DNA from: Rebecca billardiae RCC1528
Lineage: Eukaryota; Haptophyta
DNA length: 64,000 nucleotides
NCBI GenBank assembly: GCA_965240325.2
Contig: OZ251230.1
Span: forward strand, 2,604,001 to 2,668,000
Direction: 5' to 3'
The notes under the pieces are model-generated. The model did no database searches, was not told the origin of the DNA, and worked only from the letters and a program-made list of their open reading frames with translations. The position numbers and the translations under genes were made by a program. Positions 50,575-60,887 of the stretch are shown here, in pieces (the first letter of the stretch is position 1; the number at the start of each line of letters is the position of its first letter).

Positions 50575-51115
50575 ATGATCCAGTTCATCCTGCTGCAGAA
50601 CAGACAAGGCAAGACGCGCCTCTCCAAGTACTACCGCCCGTACACCGACGACGAGAAGCACAAGATCGAGGGCGAGATCCACAGGCTGGTCACCGGCCGC
50701 GACTCCAAGTTCACCAACTTTGTGGAGGTGCGCCGCGGCGGCTGCGCGGCTGCGCGTGAGGCGGCCATCGAGCCGGGCGCTCGTCAACGCCCGCCGCCGC
50801 CGCCCGCTCCTGCCACACGCGCCGCGCGCGCGCGCGCAGTTCCGGCAGCACAAGCTGATATACCGGCGGTACGCTGGCCTGTTCTTCACGCTCTGCGTCG
50901 ACACGAGCGACAACGAGCTGGCCTTCTTCGAGTCGATCCATCTGTTCGTCGAGGTGCTCGACCAGTTCTTCGGCAACGTGTGCGAGCTCGACCTCGTCTT
51001 CAACTTCTACAAGGTGTACATGATCCTGGACGAGTTCTTCCTGGCGGGCGAGGTGCAGGAGACGTCCAAGGCGACCATCCTGCGGCGCGTGCAGGAGCTG
51101 GACAAGCTCGAGTGA
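50575..51115 (+). CDS. AP2S1: AP-2 complex sigma subunit (2 exons)
   Basis: Exons are 50575-50727 and 50840-51115, giving 142 residues, exactly the usual length of the AP-2 sigma chain; the intron 50728-50839 runs GTGCGC...GCAG. The sequence is highly typical: [20 protein letters not shown] at the start, [10 protein letters not shown] joined across the intron to [16 protein letters not shown], then [20 protein letters not shown] and [16 protein letters not shown]. The sigma subunit is part of the adaptor core that binds dileucine sorting signals during clathrin-mediated endocytosis at the plasma membrane. The IYRRYAGL segment and the length favour AP-2 over AP-1 sigma. Confidence 0.95.
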
Positions 51116-52031
51116 GGCAGGCGCCGCGCGCGCGGCGAGCGCCGCACGCGCTGTGGTTGACGTCACCGGCGCCGCGGAGCAGCCGCCTAGGCGAGAATGC
51201 AGCCGTACGCGTCCGCGGTCACGCCGGTCGGCTGACTGACCGCACCGGTCCATCGGGCCTCGGGCGGGCTCGGGGGCGTGAGCGGTCCCGGCGGCGGCGG
51301 GCCGTCTCAGAGCGTCACGGGGCCCGCCGGGTCTGGCCGGTAGCCTGGACGAGTTCTATAGGTCTATCGATCTATATCAGATACGGTATCGGCAGACATG
51401 CCGCGGATGATGATGAGTGAGACGCGGTCCGGCGGCTGCCAGGCGGGCCGAGTGGCTCCGGAGTCGCCCGCCCGGCCCTGGCGACAGCATCAGCGATTCA
51501 GCGGCGCCCGACATCTCACTAGATGACATCTGCCAGCCCCGCCGAGTCCGCGACGACTCTCGGCAGACCCACTCGGCTCCGACCGGTCCGCGCGTCCGAC
51601 GACGGCCGAGCCGCGCGAGTACTGGCTCCGAGACGCGGGCCCGCGCGCGGCGGCGCCGGAGTGCCAATCCTGGCCCGACGACTCCCTGGACGAGCCGCCC
51701 TGCGCTGGCAGGTCCGACTGACTCCGAAGTCCTTCGAGTTGATGCATGAGTGGCTGGCATCACTGCCGGACGAACTGCCGCCGCCGCCGGCCCCGGGGCC
51801 GCCGGGCCGGGCCGGCCCGCGCTCGCGACTACTCAGAGTACAGACTGTGTCCCTGCCGGGTCTATCAGCTGTCGCCGTCGGCGGCACTCGGGCTCCGCGG
51901 CGGCTGGACGTCGCTGAGAGGCCCAGGCTGCGCCACGGCTCGCGCGCGCCGGAGGGGCGCCGCCGGCCCGCGCCGCGTGGCAGCACGGGCCGCGTGCCCG
52001 CGCCGTCTGCATGTCCGCCTGCCCGAGCGCG
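51116..52031. other. spacer between convergent genes
   Basis: This is the 3'-3' spacer of AP-2 sigma and the four-TM gene. It includes GGTCTATCGATCTATATC near 51360 and GC-rich clusters such as CCGGGGCCGCCGGGCCGGGCCGGC near 51793. No gene is seen. Confidence 0.4.
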
Positions 52032-53009
52032 TCAGGCCTTGCTCGAGCTCACGTCTGCAGCGGCGCGCGGCGGCGGCGCAGAGAGGCAGCCGCCGCCGGG
52101 CACGGGCAGCAGCAGGTGCATGCTGAAGCGCACGAGCGCGGCGACCCAGCAGCACGAGTACCCGATGTACCCCGGCCCCGCCGCGTACCCCGTGCCCAGG
52201 TCCGCGTGGTCCACCATCGCCACCGTGCAGTTGTTGCCGAAAGCGCTCAGCGCTGAGCCGAGGCTGAGCAGCCCGAAAAAGTCCGGCACGATGCCGATGA
52301 TCTTCTGGAAGTTGGAGTCGGCGCGCTTGCGGATGCGCGTGAGGCAGCCGGCCAGCGCGAAGAGCAGCGTGATGCACGTGACGAACGCGCCGAACTGGTT
52401 CGCCACCGCCTGCTCCGAGCAGCGCACGAGCGTGTCGCACGGGTAGCCGAATGGCAGGTCGCCCGCCGCGCCCGCGCACCGGCGGTTGACGTCCTCCCAC
52501 GCCCAGTCCTGCGAGGAGCAGCCGGACCACGTGAGCGGATCCTCATCCGTCGGCGCGTCCGAGCAGTGCGAGATCACCAGCGTGCGCAGCCCGACGTACA
52601 CGATCGTGCCGGTGCCGCCGTCAGTCGTGAGCCAGCCGAGCGCCCACGCGGTCGCCTGCGAGATTCTGGTGTTGGGGCTGAGCGAGAAGCAGCCCCACGT
52701 GGTGACCACCATCGAGAAGACCGTCGCCGCCAGCGCCGTCCCCATCAGCGCCTTGCGCTCGCGGTCCGCCGCGCGCAGGCCGCAGTTGCCGATCGCGCCG
52801 ACGCACGCGTTGTCGTTCAGAAATCGGTTCTTGCGCGCAAAGACCCAGGAGAGGACGGGGACGGGGGGGACGCCCTCGTCGTACCAGAAGGCGGGGCAGC
52901 ACACCTCCTCGTCCGGGCAGCCGCACCGGTCGCACCCGTCCCTCTCGCCCGCGACGTCCGAGACGCTGCGCACGCCGAGGCGCTCGTCGCTGCTGTTGCG
53001 CGCGGCCAT
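52032..53009 (-). CDS. four-transmembrane, Cys-rich membrane protein of unknown function
   Basis: The protein has 325 residues from the minus-strand ATG at 53009. The N-terminus has a tight cysteine group (CDRCGCPDEEVCC). Hydrophobic segments follow near residues 85-108 (MGTALAATVFSMVVTTWGCF), 125-150 (WALGWLTTDGGTGTIVYVGL), 210-228 (FGAFVTCITLLFALAGCL) and 243-262 (GIVPDFFGLLSLGSALSAFG), with another weaker one (GPGYIGYSCCWVAALVRF) near 285. A long loop between the second and third contains six cysteines (CSDAP, SGCSS, RRCAG, YPCDT, VRCSE), suggesting disulfides in an extracellular or luminal loop, as in tetraspan proteins. No known tetraspan signature was recognised. It is divergent from the LRR gene, with 179 bases between the start codons. 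Confidence 0.7.
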   Translation of the reverse strand: MAARNSSDERLGVRSVSDVAGERDGCDRCGCPDEEVCCPAFWYDEGVPPVPVLSWVFARKNRFLNDNACVGAIGNCGLRAADRERKALMGTALAATVFSMVVTTWGCFSLSPNTRISQATAWALGWLTTDGGTGTIVYVGLRTLVISHCSDAPTDEDPLTWSGCSSQDWAWEDVNRRCAGAAGDLPFGYPCDTLVRCSEQAVANQFGAFVTCITLLFALAGCLTRIRKRADSNFQKIIGIVPDFFGLLSLGSALSAFGNNCTVAMVDHADLGTGYAAGPGYIGYSCCWVAALVRFSMHLLLPVPGGGCLSAPPPRAAADVSSSKA

Positions 53010-53188
53010 GGCGGGGCCAATCTGGCGGCTCGCTTTTCATTCGATGACCGAGGAAGGGCCGAAGGGGTCGAAGGTCTGGAAACGTTGCAGAAGTCGTTAC
53101 ATCGTCTACTTGTTGGGCCCCGTTTGCCTGCGCTGCTTTGCGGTTGCTCAGCGGTCAGCACTCAGCACGTCTTGGCGCGGATTTCAGC
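53010..53188. promoter_or_regulatory. bidirectional promoter with a CCAAT box
   Basis: The 179-bp region between divergent starts contains GGGGCCAATCTGG at about 53013-53025, a CCAAT box 8-10 bases from the membrane-protein ATG side, and a Y-rich tract before the LRR gene start. Shared regulation is inferred from the spacing. Confidence 0.45.
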
Positions 53189-55916
53189 ATGGGGGATCGC
53201 TCCACCGGCCGCGAGCAGGTGGCCGCCGAGGCGGAGCGGCTGCTCGTGACGGCGGAGCGGCTCTCGCAGCGCCGCGGCGGGGTGGAGATCGAGGACGCCG
53301 CCCTCCGCGGAATCTCCCTCGTCCAGCTCGAGCGGCTCAACCGCATCGCCAGCGTGCAGTGCGCGCGCGACGGCTGGGCGTCCGCCGTCACGTCCGACAC
53401 GCTCGGCGCGGACGCGCTCGACGTGTACGACCTGCTGCAGCACCTGATCGGGCCGGCGACGAGCGAGCGGGGGTGCTCGCTTGTCGAGCTCATCGCCGAC
53501 GACGCGTCCGCCCAGGCGCCGCGCTTCTACGTCAGCCACTGGTTCGGGCTGCCGCTGCACCAGCTGCTCAAGTGCCTGCGCACGCACGCCGCCGACCACA
53601 AGCTCGAGCCGGCGCGCACGTTCTACTGGCTCGCGTTCGCCGCGCTGCGGCCGGACGAGGTGGCCGCCTCGCGCGGCCCCGACGCGCCCGCCGAGCTCGA
53701 GGCGCACCCCTTCCACCGCGCGCTGCGCGCGTGCGAGTCAATGCTCTGCCTGGTAGATACGGGCGGGCTCAGCCTTGGTCGGCTCTGGCCGCTGCTCGAG
53801 CTGCGCCTCGCGCTGGCGGGGCGCGGCGGCGGGTTCGGGCTGGACATCTACGCGCCGGTGCCCGGCCGCTGGGACGCCCCCGCCGTCGGCCTCGTCGACG
53901 GCGTCCCCCGCTCCGACAAGGCCGTGATGGCCAAGCAGCTGCGCGAGCACTACTTTCCGCGCGCGCTCGTCGAGTGCGCGCGCGCCGTGTCGGTGTCGCG
54001 CGCGGAGGCGAGCGAGCTGGCGGAGCGGCTGCGGCTGCGCGCGGCGGTGGCGGAGCACGAGGCGAGCGTGGACAAGGCGATCGGCGCGCGCTTCTCCGCC
54101 GCGCGCCTGCCCCTCCTCCTCGAGCGCGGCACGCACACCGGCGCGAACCCGATCGAGGTGGGCAGGGAGCTTGCGCGCACGCTCGAGGCGGTGGCTGACG
54201 CGGCGCTGCCGTCGCTCACGGTGCTGTGCGTGCGCCCGCCGCGGCCGGCGGTGGTGAGCAAGCTGGGCAGCGCGCTGCCCGCCGCGCACGCCCTCGAGGC
54301 GCTCAACCTCAAGGCGCTCGGCGCGCCCGTCATCCCGGGCGTGGTGCGGCTGCTGGGCGCGGACGACTGCGCGCTGCAGCATCTCGACCTCAGGTGCGTA
54401 ACGGCCGCGCAACGGCCGCGTAACGGCGGCGTAACGGCGGCGTGACGGCGGTGTGGCGTGTGTGTGACGGCGGCGTGGCGCCTGTGTGCGCAGCGTGCAG
54501 GGCTGTGTGGGCCGCGTGCGCGCATGCCTGTGCGCCGTGGCTGTGTGCGCATGCGTGCGCGCGTGTGTGCGCGCGCGCGTGCGCGCGTGCGTGCCGCGGC
54601 GCGCGGGCCGCGCGGGCGCCGGCCGTTGGCGCCGCGCCGAGGCGCGGGGCGTCGGCGTCGTCCCTCTAGCCGCCGTGACCGCGCTGTGCCGGCCGTCGCC
54701 CTGCCCGCCCCGCGCAGGGCGAACCAGCTCGACGCGCAGTGCGGCACCGAGCTCGCCGAGGCGCTCCGCTCCAACCGCACGCTCCGCACGCTGCGCGTCG
54801 GGTGCGCGCCGCGCCCGCGGCCGCTTGCGCGCGCGCGCGCGAAAGCGCGTGCGCGCGTGCGCTGCGCGCCGTGCGCCATGGTGCGGGCCGGCGTGCGCTC
54901 ACGCGCGGCTCGTGGAGCGCGTGCGGCGCGGCGCGTGCTGCGTCCGTGCCGCAGGGACAACAAGCTCGGCGAGGGCGGGCACGCGATCTGCGAGGCGCTA
55001 CGCTCGAACTATTCGCTTCGTCTCCTCGCCATCGAGTGCGCGCACACGCGTCCGCGATCTCGGGCGAGATCGCGATCTCGAGCGAGATCGCGATCTCGGG
55101 CGATCCCGCGCCCGCGCGCGCCCGGCACCCGGCACGGGACGCGCACGGCGCGCGCGATCTCGCGCGTGCTGGTGTGAAGGGATGGCGGCGACGCTCGGGA
55201 CAGTGCCGCCCGCACGCGTGAGGCCGGTGCCAGGCGCGGCTGCCGGGCTGCTGGTCGGCTCTGGGAGCCGGACTGCGGGAGCCGGACTGCGCGCAGCACC
55301 GGACACGCGCCGCGATGCGCACGGCGCGCGCGGGCGAGGGGGCGGCGCGATGCGCTCACGCGCTCGCGCCCCGCGCGCGCACGGCTCGGCGCGACCCCGG
55401 CCGGCCGCCGTGCGCCGCGCGCCGCCAGCCGCAACGGGCTCACCTCCGAGTGCGGCGAGGTGCTCGGCCGATCGCTGCGGCACAACTCGAGCCTCACCGA
55501 GATCGATATCTCGCACAACGAGCTCGGCGAGTTTGGCGGCACCGGCGTCGCGATGGGCCTCTGCCTCAACTCGTGCGTGGCCAAGCTGGACATCGGGTGC
55601 GTGGGCCGCGGGGCGCGGGCGGCGTGGGCGGGGGCGAGGGCGAGTCTCCGCGGCGGCGTGCCGCGGCCGCGCCGCCGCGCCGCGCGGGCGTGACTCGCTG
55701 ACAGCCCGCTCCGCTCGCGCCACCCCAACGCCCTGCCGCCCCGCGCTGCGTGCGGCATGCCGCGCGTGGGGCGCACCGTGCCTCCATGCACGCAGCTCGA
55801 ACCAGCTCGGGCACAAGGTGGAGGAGGAGCTGCGCAGCGCGTGGCAGTGGCAGCTGATCGGCAAGCAGCCGCCGCAGGGCGCGCGGCCGGTGCGGCCAAT
55901 TGGGCTGCACATCTGA
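53189..55916 (+). CDS. RI-type leucine-rich-repeat protein, about one repeat per exon (5 exons)
   Basis: Exons are 53189-54393, 54718-54801, 54955-55035, 55429-55596 and 55796-55916, giving 552 residues. The four introns all start GTGCG and end CAG, and all are phase 2. Exon lengths 84, 81 and 168 (2 x 84) equal 28, 27 and 56 residues: one or two LRR units each. Joined repeats read LDLRANQLDAQCGTELAEAL, VGDNKLGEGGHAICEAL, IDRNGLTSECGEVLGRSL and ISHNELGEFGGTGVAMGL, with LRSNRTLRTL and LRSNYSLRLL helix/strand parts, the ribonuclease-inhibitor type. The first 400 residues (exon 1) are mostly helical, with no clear family, and end with the first LRR strand. LRR_RI proteins are binding scaffolds, and intracellular in most algae. 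Introns carry minisatellite-like GTAACGGCGGC repeats (54395-54450) and palindromes (55065-55098). Confidence 0.85.
54395..54480 (+). repeat. GTAACGGCSGC minisatellite in LRR intron 1
   Basis: Just after the donor the intron reads GTAACGGCCGC, CAACGGCCGC, GTAACGGCGGC, GTAACGGCGGC and GTGACGGCGGT in tandem, then degenerates into GTGTGACGGCGGC. Confidence 0.9.
55065..55098. repeat. two palindromes CGAGATCGCGATCTCG in LRR intron 3
   Basis: The 16-bp perfect palindrome occurs at 55065-55080 and 55083-55098, with half-sites on either side (CGATCTCGGG before, GGGCGATC after). It differs from the BAH-gene palindrome only in the central four bases. Confidence 0.95.
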
Positions 55917-57032
55917 GCAGATCCGGACGACTACGACGCGTACTGCTAGTAGTGATGCTGCTGCTGCTATACGTACTATATATATATATATATATATACT
56001 GATGAGCATGCAAATTGCTACGATACGTACGCGCGACTGAGTAGGCCGCGCGACACGACTCTGACTCTGTCGACTGCTGCGCGCCGCTATGCGATGATAT
56101 ATGCTGATGGTTATCACAGCGCAAGATTTCGGAAAAGATGTCGTTACGGGCCCCCCCCTGCACCCGCCCGCTCGCGGAAATTCAGCATGGCGAGGCGCGG
56201 CGCGCTGAAGGGCGGGGAGCGTGCGCGCGCAGTCCCAGACTACCCCGACGAATTTCCCCGAGCGTCTCCCCATCGATCCAAGACACCCCGCCCTGCCCAC
56301 AGCTCGAGATCGGAACAGGTGCAGTTGAGGTCGCGTGCCGCGCGGGCGGCTCGGGCGCCAGTGCGCACCTTTTTTTATGGATGGCCACAGAACACCCTTC
56401 TTCCTCGGTGAGGAGGCCATGCACGGCAGCCACAGGTGCGTATGCATTCGACTGAAGCCTGATCCGTAGCCGGCTGCTGCTCCGAGCACGCACGCCGCTC
56501 GAGTTTGGAGCTGCGCGGCACTAGCACTTCTCCGAGGCGATGATGCCAGGCGTATGGGGTCAGATCACTGCGATGGCGCGCGAGGAGGGCGGCGACTAGG
56601 CGTCGCCGCCAGGCGATAACGGCGGAAGTTGTTGCGGCCCCGCCTCTCGCGGCCCCGCCTGCAGCACTCCGCTTACGGCGTTCGTGTCCACCGCCCAGAT
56701 CGAGCCCTCAGAGCGGATGCGGCTCGACGCCTCACACGGCGGGTGCAACCTGCAGCGCCGCCCCGCATGACCCAGCTGCCCGCGCGGCAGCTGCCGAGAC
56801 CACGTGCCCGCGGCTCGACCCCTCCGTGTTGACCGCCGCCGTGTCACTACCGCCGCCTGGCCGTGCCGACTGCCCGCTGCCCACACCCTTCCACCTCCCT
56901 GCTGCCCGTGCAAGCCGGAGCTCGCCACCAGCTGCCCGCACTCGTCGACGAGACGCCGATCGCTGGCCCGGCCCATTGCTCATCGCCCGCCGCCCGCACG
57001 TCCGCGCCGCGGCGCCCGCCGCACGGCACGCA
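55917..57032. other. gene-poor spacer with a (TA)n run
   Basis: A (TA)n run of about 11 units lies at 55977-55998. The rest is mixed DNA with short open frames in all directions and no recognisable gene. A TTTTTTTAT stretch occurs near 56371. Confidence 0.4.
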
Positions 57033-57440
57033 GCTCTCGGCGGCAAGCATTGCTGCCCTGGACGGCAGCGCCGACCTGCTCGCGATCCACGTTGCCGAAC
57101 TGTCGGAGGCGAACGTGCGCAAGAGCTGTGAGCTGAGCGCCGTGCCGAGACTCGAGAAGCAGCTGCACGCGGAGCGCGCTGCAGCAGCCGAACGGACGGC
57201 GGCGGCCGCCGAGACGATGGCTGCACTTAGGGTGCTGCTCGGCGTGGCCGAGGCCAAGTGGCGCGCAGCCTCGGCCGATGCCGCCGCGAGCAAGCCTGCT
57301 CGGCAAACCGCTGCGTTCGCGCTTGCCGCTGCTGCTCGGCGTGAGGCGCGCGCGCACGTGGCCGAGCGCGCTGCCGCGCGCGAGGAAGGCGCGGAGGAGC
57401 TTGGGCGGCTCGAAGCGGACCTGGCTCCTGCGCACGAGGT
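57033..57440 (+). pseudogene. possible remnant of an Ala/Glu-rich helical protein
   Basis: One frame here reads AASIAALDGSADLLAIHVAE, then LEKQLHAERAAAAERTAAAA and later helical Ala/Arg/Glu text, of coiled-coil composition. The open frame is longer (56863-58110), but has no ATG before about 57217, and the parts before and after are Pro/Ser/Arg-rich and not protein-like. It may be an exon of a missed gene, a pseudogene, or simply open GC-rich DNA. Confidence 0.2.
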
Positions 57441-58080
57441 GACACGTGCGGGGTGCGGGCGCGCGTCCCAGGCGCGTGCAAGCTCGAGCTCGCGCGCGAA
57501 GGACTCGGCGCCAAGCCTCCGCGCACGAGAGCGCGGCGGAGGCGGTGGCGGCGGTGCGGCAGCGGCGCACGAGCAGCGAGCAGCCGCGCCATCCAGTCGG
57601 ACGAGCAGTGATGAAGTGCTTCAAAGCTCGGAGTCGGATTCACCGTTCACGTCGGTCACGGCCTGCCACGCAGCTGTCGGACTGAGTCCCGGTCCCGGTC
57701 ATCGTCCGGCGCTGAGTCGTGACTCGTGGCAGCAGCCGCGCCCGGCGGCGCTGGCGCGCGCCGGCCCGGGCCGGCGGCGGCTCACGGGTAGCAGTCGCCT
57801 GACCATGTTAGAGTCGTGTTATCGACGACCAGTAGGACCGTACGTCGTGAGAGTCATCGCGGAGGCTGCTGAGTCAGCTGCGCCCGACCCGCTCCGCGCG
57901 CCTCCGGTCAGCCTCCGCGCCCGCGGCCGCCTCCGCCGCGCGGGGCCGGCCGATCGGGCACGGTCAGCCGCGCGTAGTCCGCGAAATTTCAACTTGAATC
58001 TTGATTCGTCCGCGACCGGTCCGCGAGTAACCGGCGGTAGTGTGAGCCGTGCTGACTGCGTGACGCCGCGGCCGGGCCCG
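57441..58080. other. gene-poor spacer
   Basis: Nothing recognisable apart from short GC-rich repeats; it leads into the palindrome cluster. Confidence 0.3.
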
Positions 58081-58178
58081 GGCGCGCGGGTGCCAGTAGC
58101 TATACTATAGATACTAGCTAGGCCCCGGGTGCCAGTAGCTACTGGCACCCGGGCGGTAGCTACTGGCACCCGCGCGCC
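58081..58178. repeat. nested palindrome cluster
   Basis: A perfect 30-bp palindrome CCCGGGTGCCAGTAGCTACTGGCACCCGGG (two mirrored 15-base halves) covers 58124-58153. Around it, 58081-58102 and 58157-58178 are exact inverted copies of each other over 22 bases (GGCGCGCGGGTGCCAGTAGCTA and complement). All arms share the phrase GGGTGCCAGTAGCTA, so the cluster is built from one unit in both orientations and could fold into a cruciform. Confidence 0.95.
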
Positions 58179-58428
58179 ACCGGTGACCCGCCCTGCCGCG
58201 GCCGCTGTCAGGCCGCTGCCCGATTGACCCGGCGGCGAGTGAGAGTCCCCGTCAGCTCTCATGATGGCCTCACGCGAGGATCGCGCCGGTACGGACCGCT
58301 GCGACGACTGGTGGCGCGCGCCGACTTCTGTCTGTCTCGTGCAGCGAGCGAGCCGCGGCGCCGGCGGCAGCGGCGGCAGCCGTCGCGCCGCCGACTGCTG
58401 CGCTGGCTGCTGCGGCGGCGGCGGAGCT

Positions 58429-59100
58429 TCAACGGCGGCGAGCCGCGCGGCCCGCGCGGTCCGGGCACAGAGCGGCTGTGACACGGGATGCCGGACCGTC
58501 CCGCCGAGCGGCAACGGTCGTCACGGGCTGCACGTTGGGCTCGGACACGGCCGTGGTGAGGTTGACGAGCGCAAGTACGACCTCGCCGTTGTGCATGAAC
58601 TTGAGCGAGATGACCGCGCTGAACGAGCAGACCAAGTCTGTTCGGCACGCCTCGCCGCGCGTGCGTCGAGGCCGAGGAAGGCTGGGTTCTCAGGAACGGT
58701 ACTGCAGGCGACGGTGCACGCCGAGCGGACGTTCTGCTCCACCACCTCCATACCGCCGAGCGCGACGAACTCGGGCGCACACAGTGCCTCGCGCAGGAAC
58801 GCAGCAGTCAAGCCGCTTGCCGCCTGCCGGTCACGTCGCCGAGTCACGCCGCAGCCGCTCATGAATCTTGCGCACCTGCGCGACGAAGAGGGCGGCGCTG
58901 CACGCGGACATGCAGATAGCGAGGTGCGCGACGTGCAACGCGTTCATCGCCGTCGCCAGAGCGCTACCAGACCCACACATCGCCTGCCATGCCGCCTCGA
59001 CCGCCTCGCGCGAGCTCCACAAACAGTGCGCTTCTGCCGCGCGAGCACGCTCTGCTGTGTGATCTGGTTGGTGTACCGGTGAAAATGCATCGAGGGGCCC
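58429..59100 (-). pseudogene. possible frame-broken membrane-protein gene
   Basis: On the minus strand three pieces of protein-like sequence follow in different frames: EAVEAAWQAMCGSGSALATA leading into MNALHVAHLAICMSACSAAL and FVAQVRKIHERLRRD (a membrane segment and charged end), then FLREALCAPEFVALGGMEVV and VPENPAFLGLDARAARRAEQ, then VCSFSAVISLKFMHNGEVVL and ALVNLTTAVSEPNV. The frame changes near 58850 and 58640. No GTGCG...CAG introns fit these joints well, so it may be a decayed gene, or chance. No family is recognised. Confidence 0.25.
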
Positions 59101-59820
59101 TTCGTATGCGGCATTAGACCTCGCACGTCCTTCTCCCCGCCCTTCTTTCACGCCAAGTGTCTGCGCGCGCGGCGATCCGCGGCGGCGGGCAGATGCGGCC
59201 ACATGCAGGCGAGCGGCAGAAAGGGCGCGCGTGCATGGTGAACGCGTCAGATGCAGGATACGTGATGCGCATTTTGGGCATCTACACTCCGATCCCGCCC
59301 ATCGCCACTTATTCGCCAGACCCGCATCTCCAAGGGGCTCGGCGCTGTGCGCGCCTCCGCGCGCGCGAATGTTCAAATCATGGCCGCGCGTGCAAACGGG
59401 GTGCAGGTGGACGATGGATGCGGCGGAGCGATTCCTGCGCCGCGCCGCAAATGCGGGGAACTGTATTGCGCAGCTGAAGCGCACGCACCATCGCGGCCCA
59501 GCCAAGCCGCTCGGTCCCAGGCCGACGCCAGCTGGCGACGTTCGTCGCGCGATGGGCGATTTCGACGACATCGCGAAGCGCTCGACCAATTCGCCTCCGG
59601 CCGTCCGCCGGCCGCGTCCAACTGCCGGCGAGGGAGCCGGGTCGGCAGTTATCGCATTTTTTTAATGGGTTCGCCGAATTAGCTTACGGTCGTGGCTGGC
59701 GGGCGATCCTGCGCTGTGTATGATATGCGCTAGCAGCCGCCAGCGAGGCGTGCAGTAGTAGTACGACCCCAGGATGGTCCGCCCAATCAGGTGCACCGAG
59801 CACTGTCAGCGTGACGATCA
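59101..59820. other. spacer downstream of the SEP/UBX gene
   Basis: This is the 3' flank of the minus-strand SEP/UBX gene, with a run of eight T at about 59656-59663 and no recognisable gene. Confidence 0.35.
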
Positions 59821-60846
59821 TCAGGTGACGAGCTGCACGTGCAGGGTGGCGTTGGGCACGAGCCCGAGCTCTCGGAAGGTGGACTCGCAGCCGCACGCCC
59901 ACGTGGCGGGCGGGAAGGCGGAGCGCAGCGTGTACTCCGGCGCGCCCGCGCGCGCGCCGTGCCCGCCGCCCGCCGCCGCCGCGCGCAGGTGCGGCCGCAG
60001 CCGCGGCCTCAGCGCGGAGAGCGGCGCGTCCGCCGGCACGTCCAGCCGCAACGTCTCGCGGCCGCCTGGCAGCCGCAGCTGCAGCGTGGTGCGCTCGGCG
60101 GCGGGCGCGGCGGCGGGCGGCGCGGGCTCGGCGCGCGGCGGCGCGGGCGCGCTCGGCGGTGGCGGTGGCGCCGCGCCGGCGGCGGGCGCCGCGCTCGGCT
60201 GCGGCTGCTGCTGCGGCGGCTGCGGCGGCGCGGCGGCGCGCGCGGCGGCGGCGGCGGCGGCCGCGCGCCGACCTGCCGAGGCGGCGCGGGCGCGCGACGC
60301 GTCGGCCGGCGCGTCGGCGCCGTGCGCGGCTTCGCCGCGCGGCCTCCCGCCGTGTGCCGCGGCCGTCCCGCCCCCCGCGGGCTGCGCCGCCGCCCCGCCG
60401 CCGAGCAGCAGGCTCCCCACCTCCGCCCGCACCGGCACGAGACGCCCCGCGCGGACCACGGCGGCGGGCAGCGAGCTTACGAATCGCTGCGCGTGCTCGC
60501 GCGCCGCGCGCGGGTCGGCGGCGGCGCTCGGGTGCGCGGCGTGCGCGTGCAGCCCGCGCAGCTTGGCGCGCTCCGCCGCGCGCGCCTCCTCCCACGCCAC
60601 GCCCGTGCAGTCCTCGCCCGCGAACGCCGCCCCATACGGGTACTTTTCCTTGAGCTCATACGGACAGCGGCCCGCGGCCACCTCTGTTAGGAAGGAGGCC
60701 GCCTCGGGAGAATCGTACGGGCGCAGCGGGCCGGCGTAGAGGACGAGGCCGTCGCGGAAGAAGCGCACGCGCACGGGCTCGGAGTCACGACGCGCACCCC
60801 CGCCGCCGCCGCCGCCGCTCGAGCCCGCGCGCCCGAGCGCGTGGAA

Positions 60847-60887
<41 letters not shown>

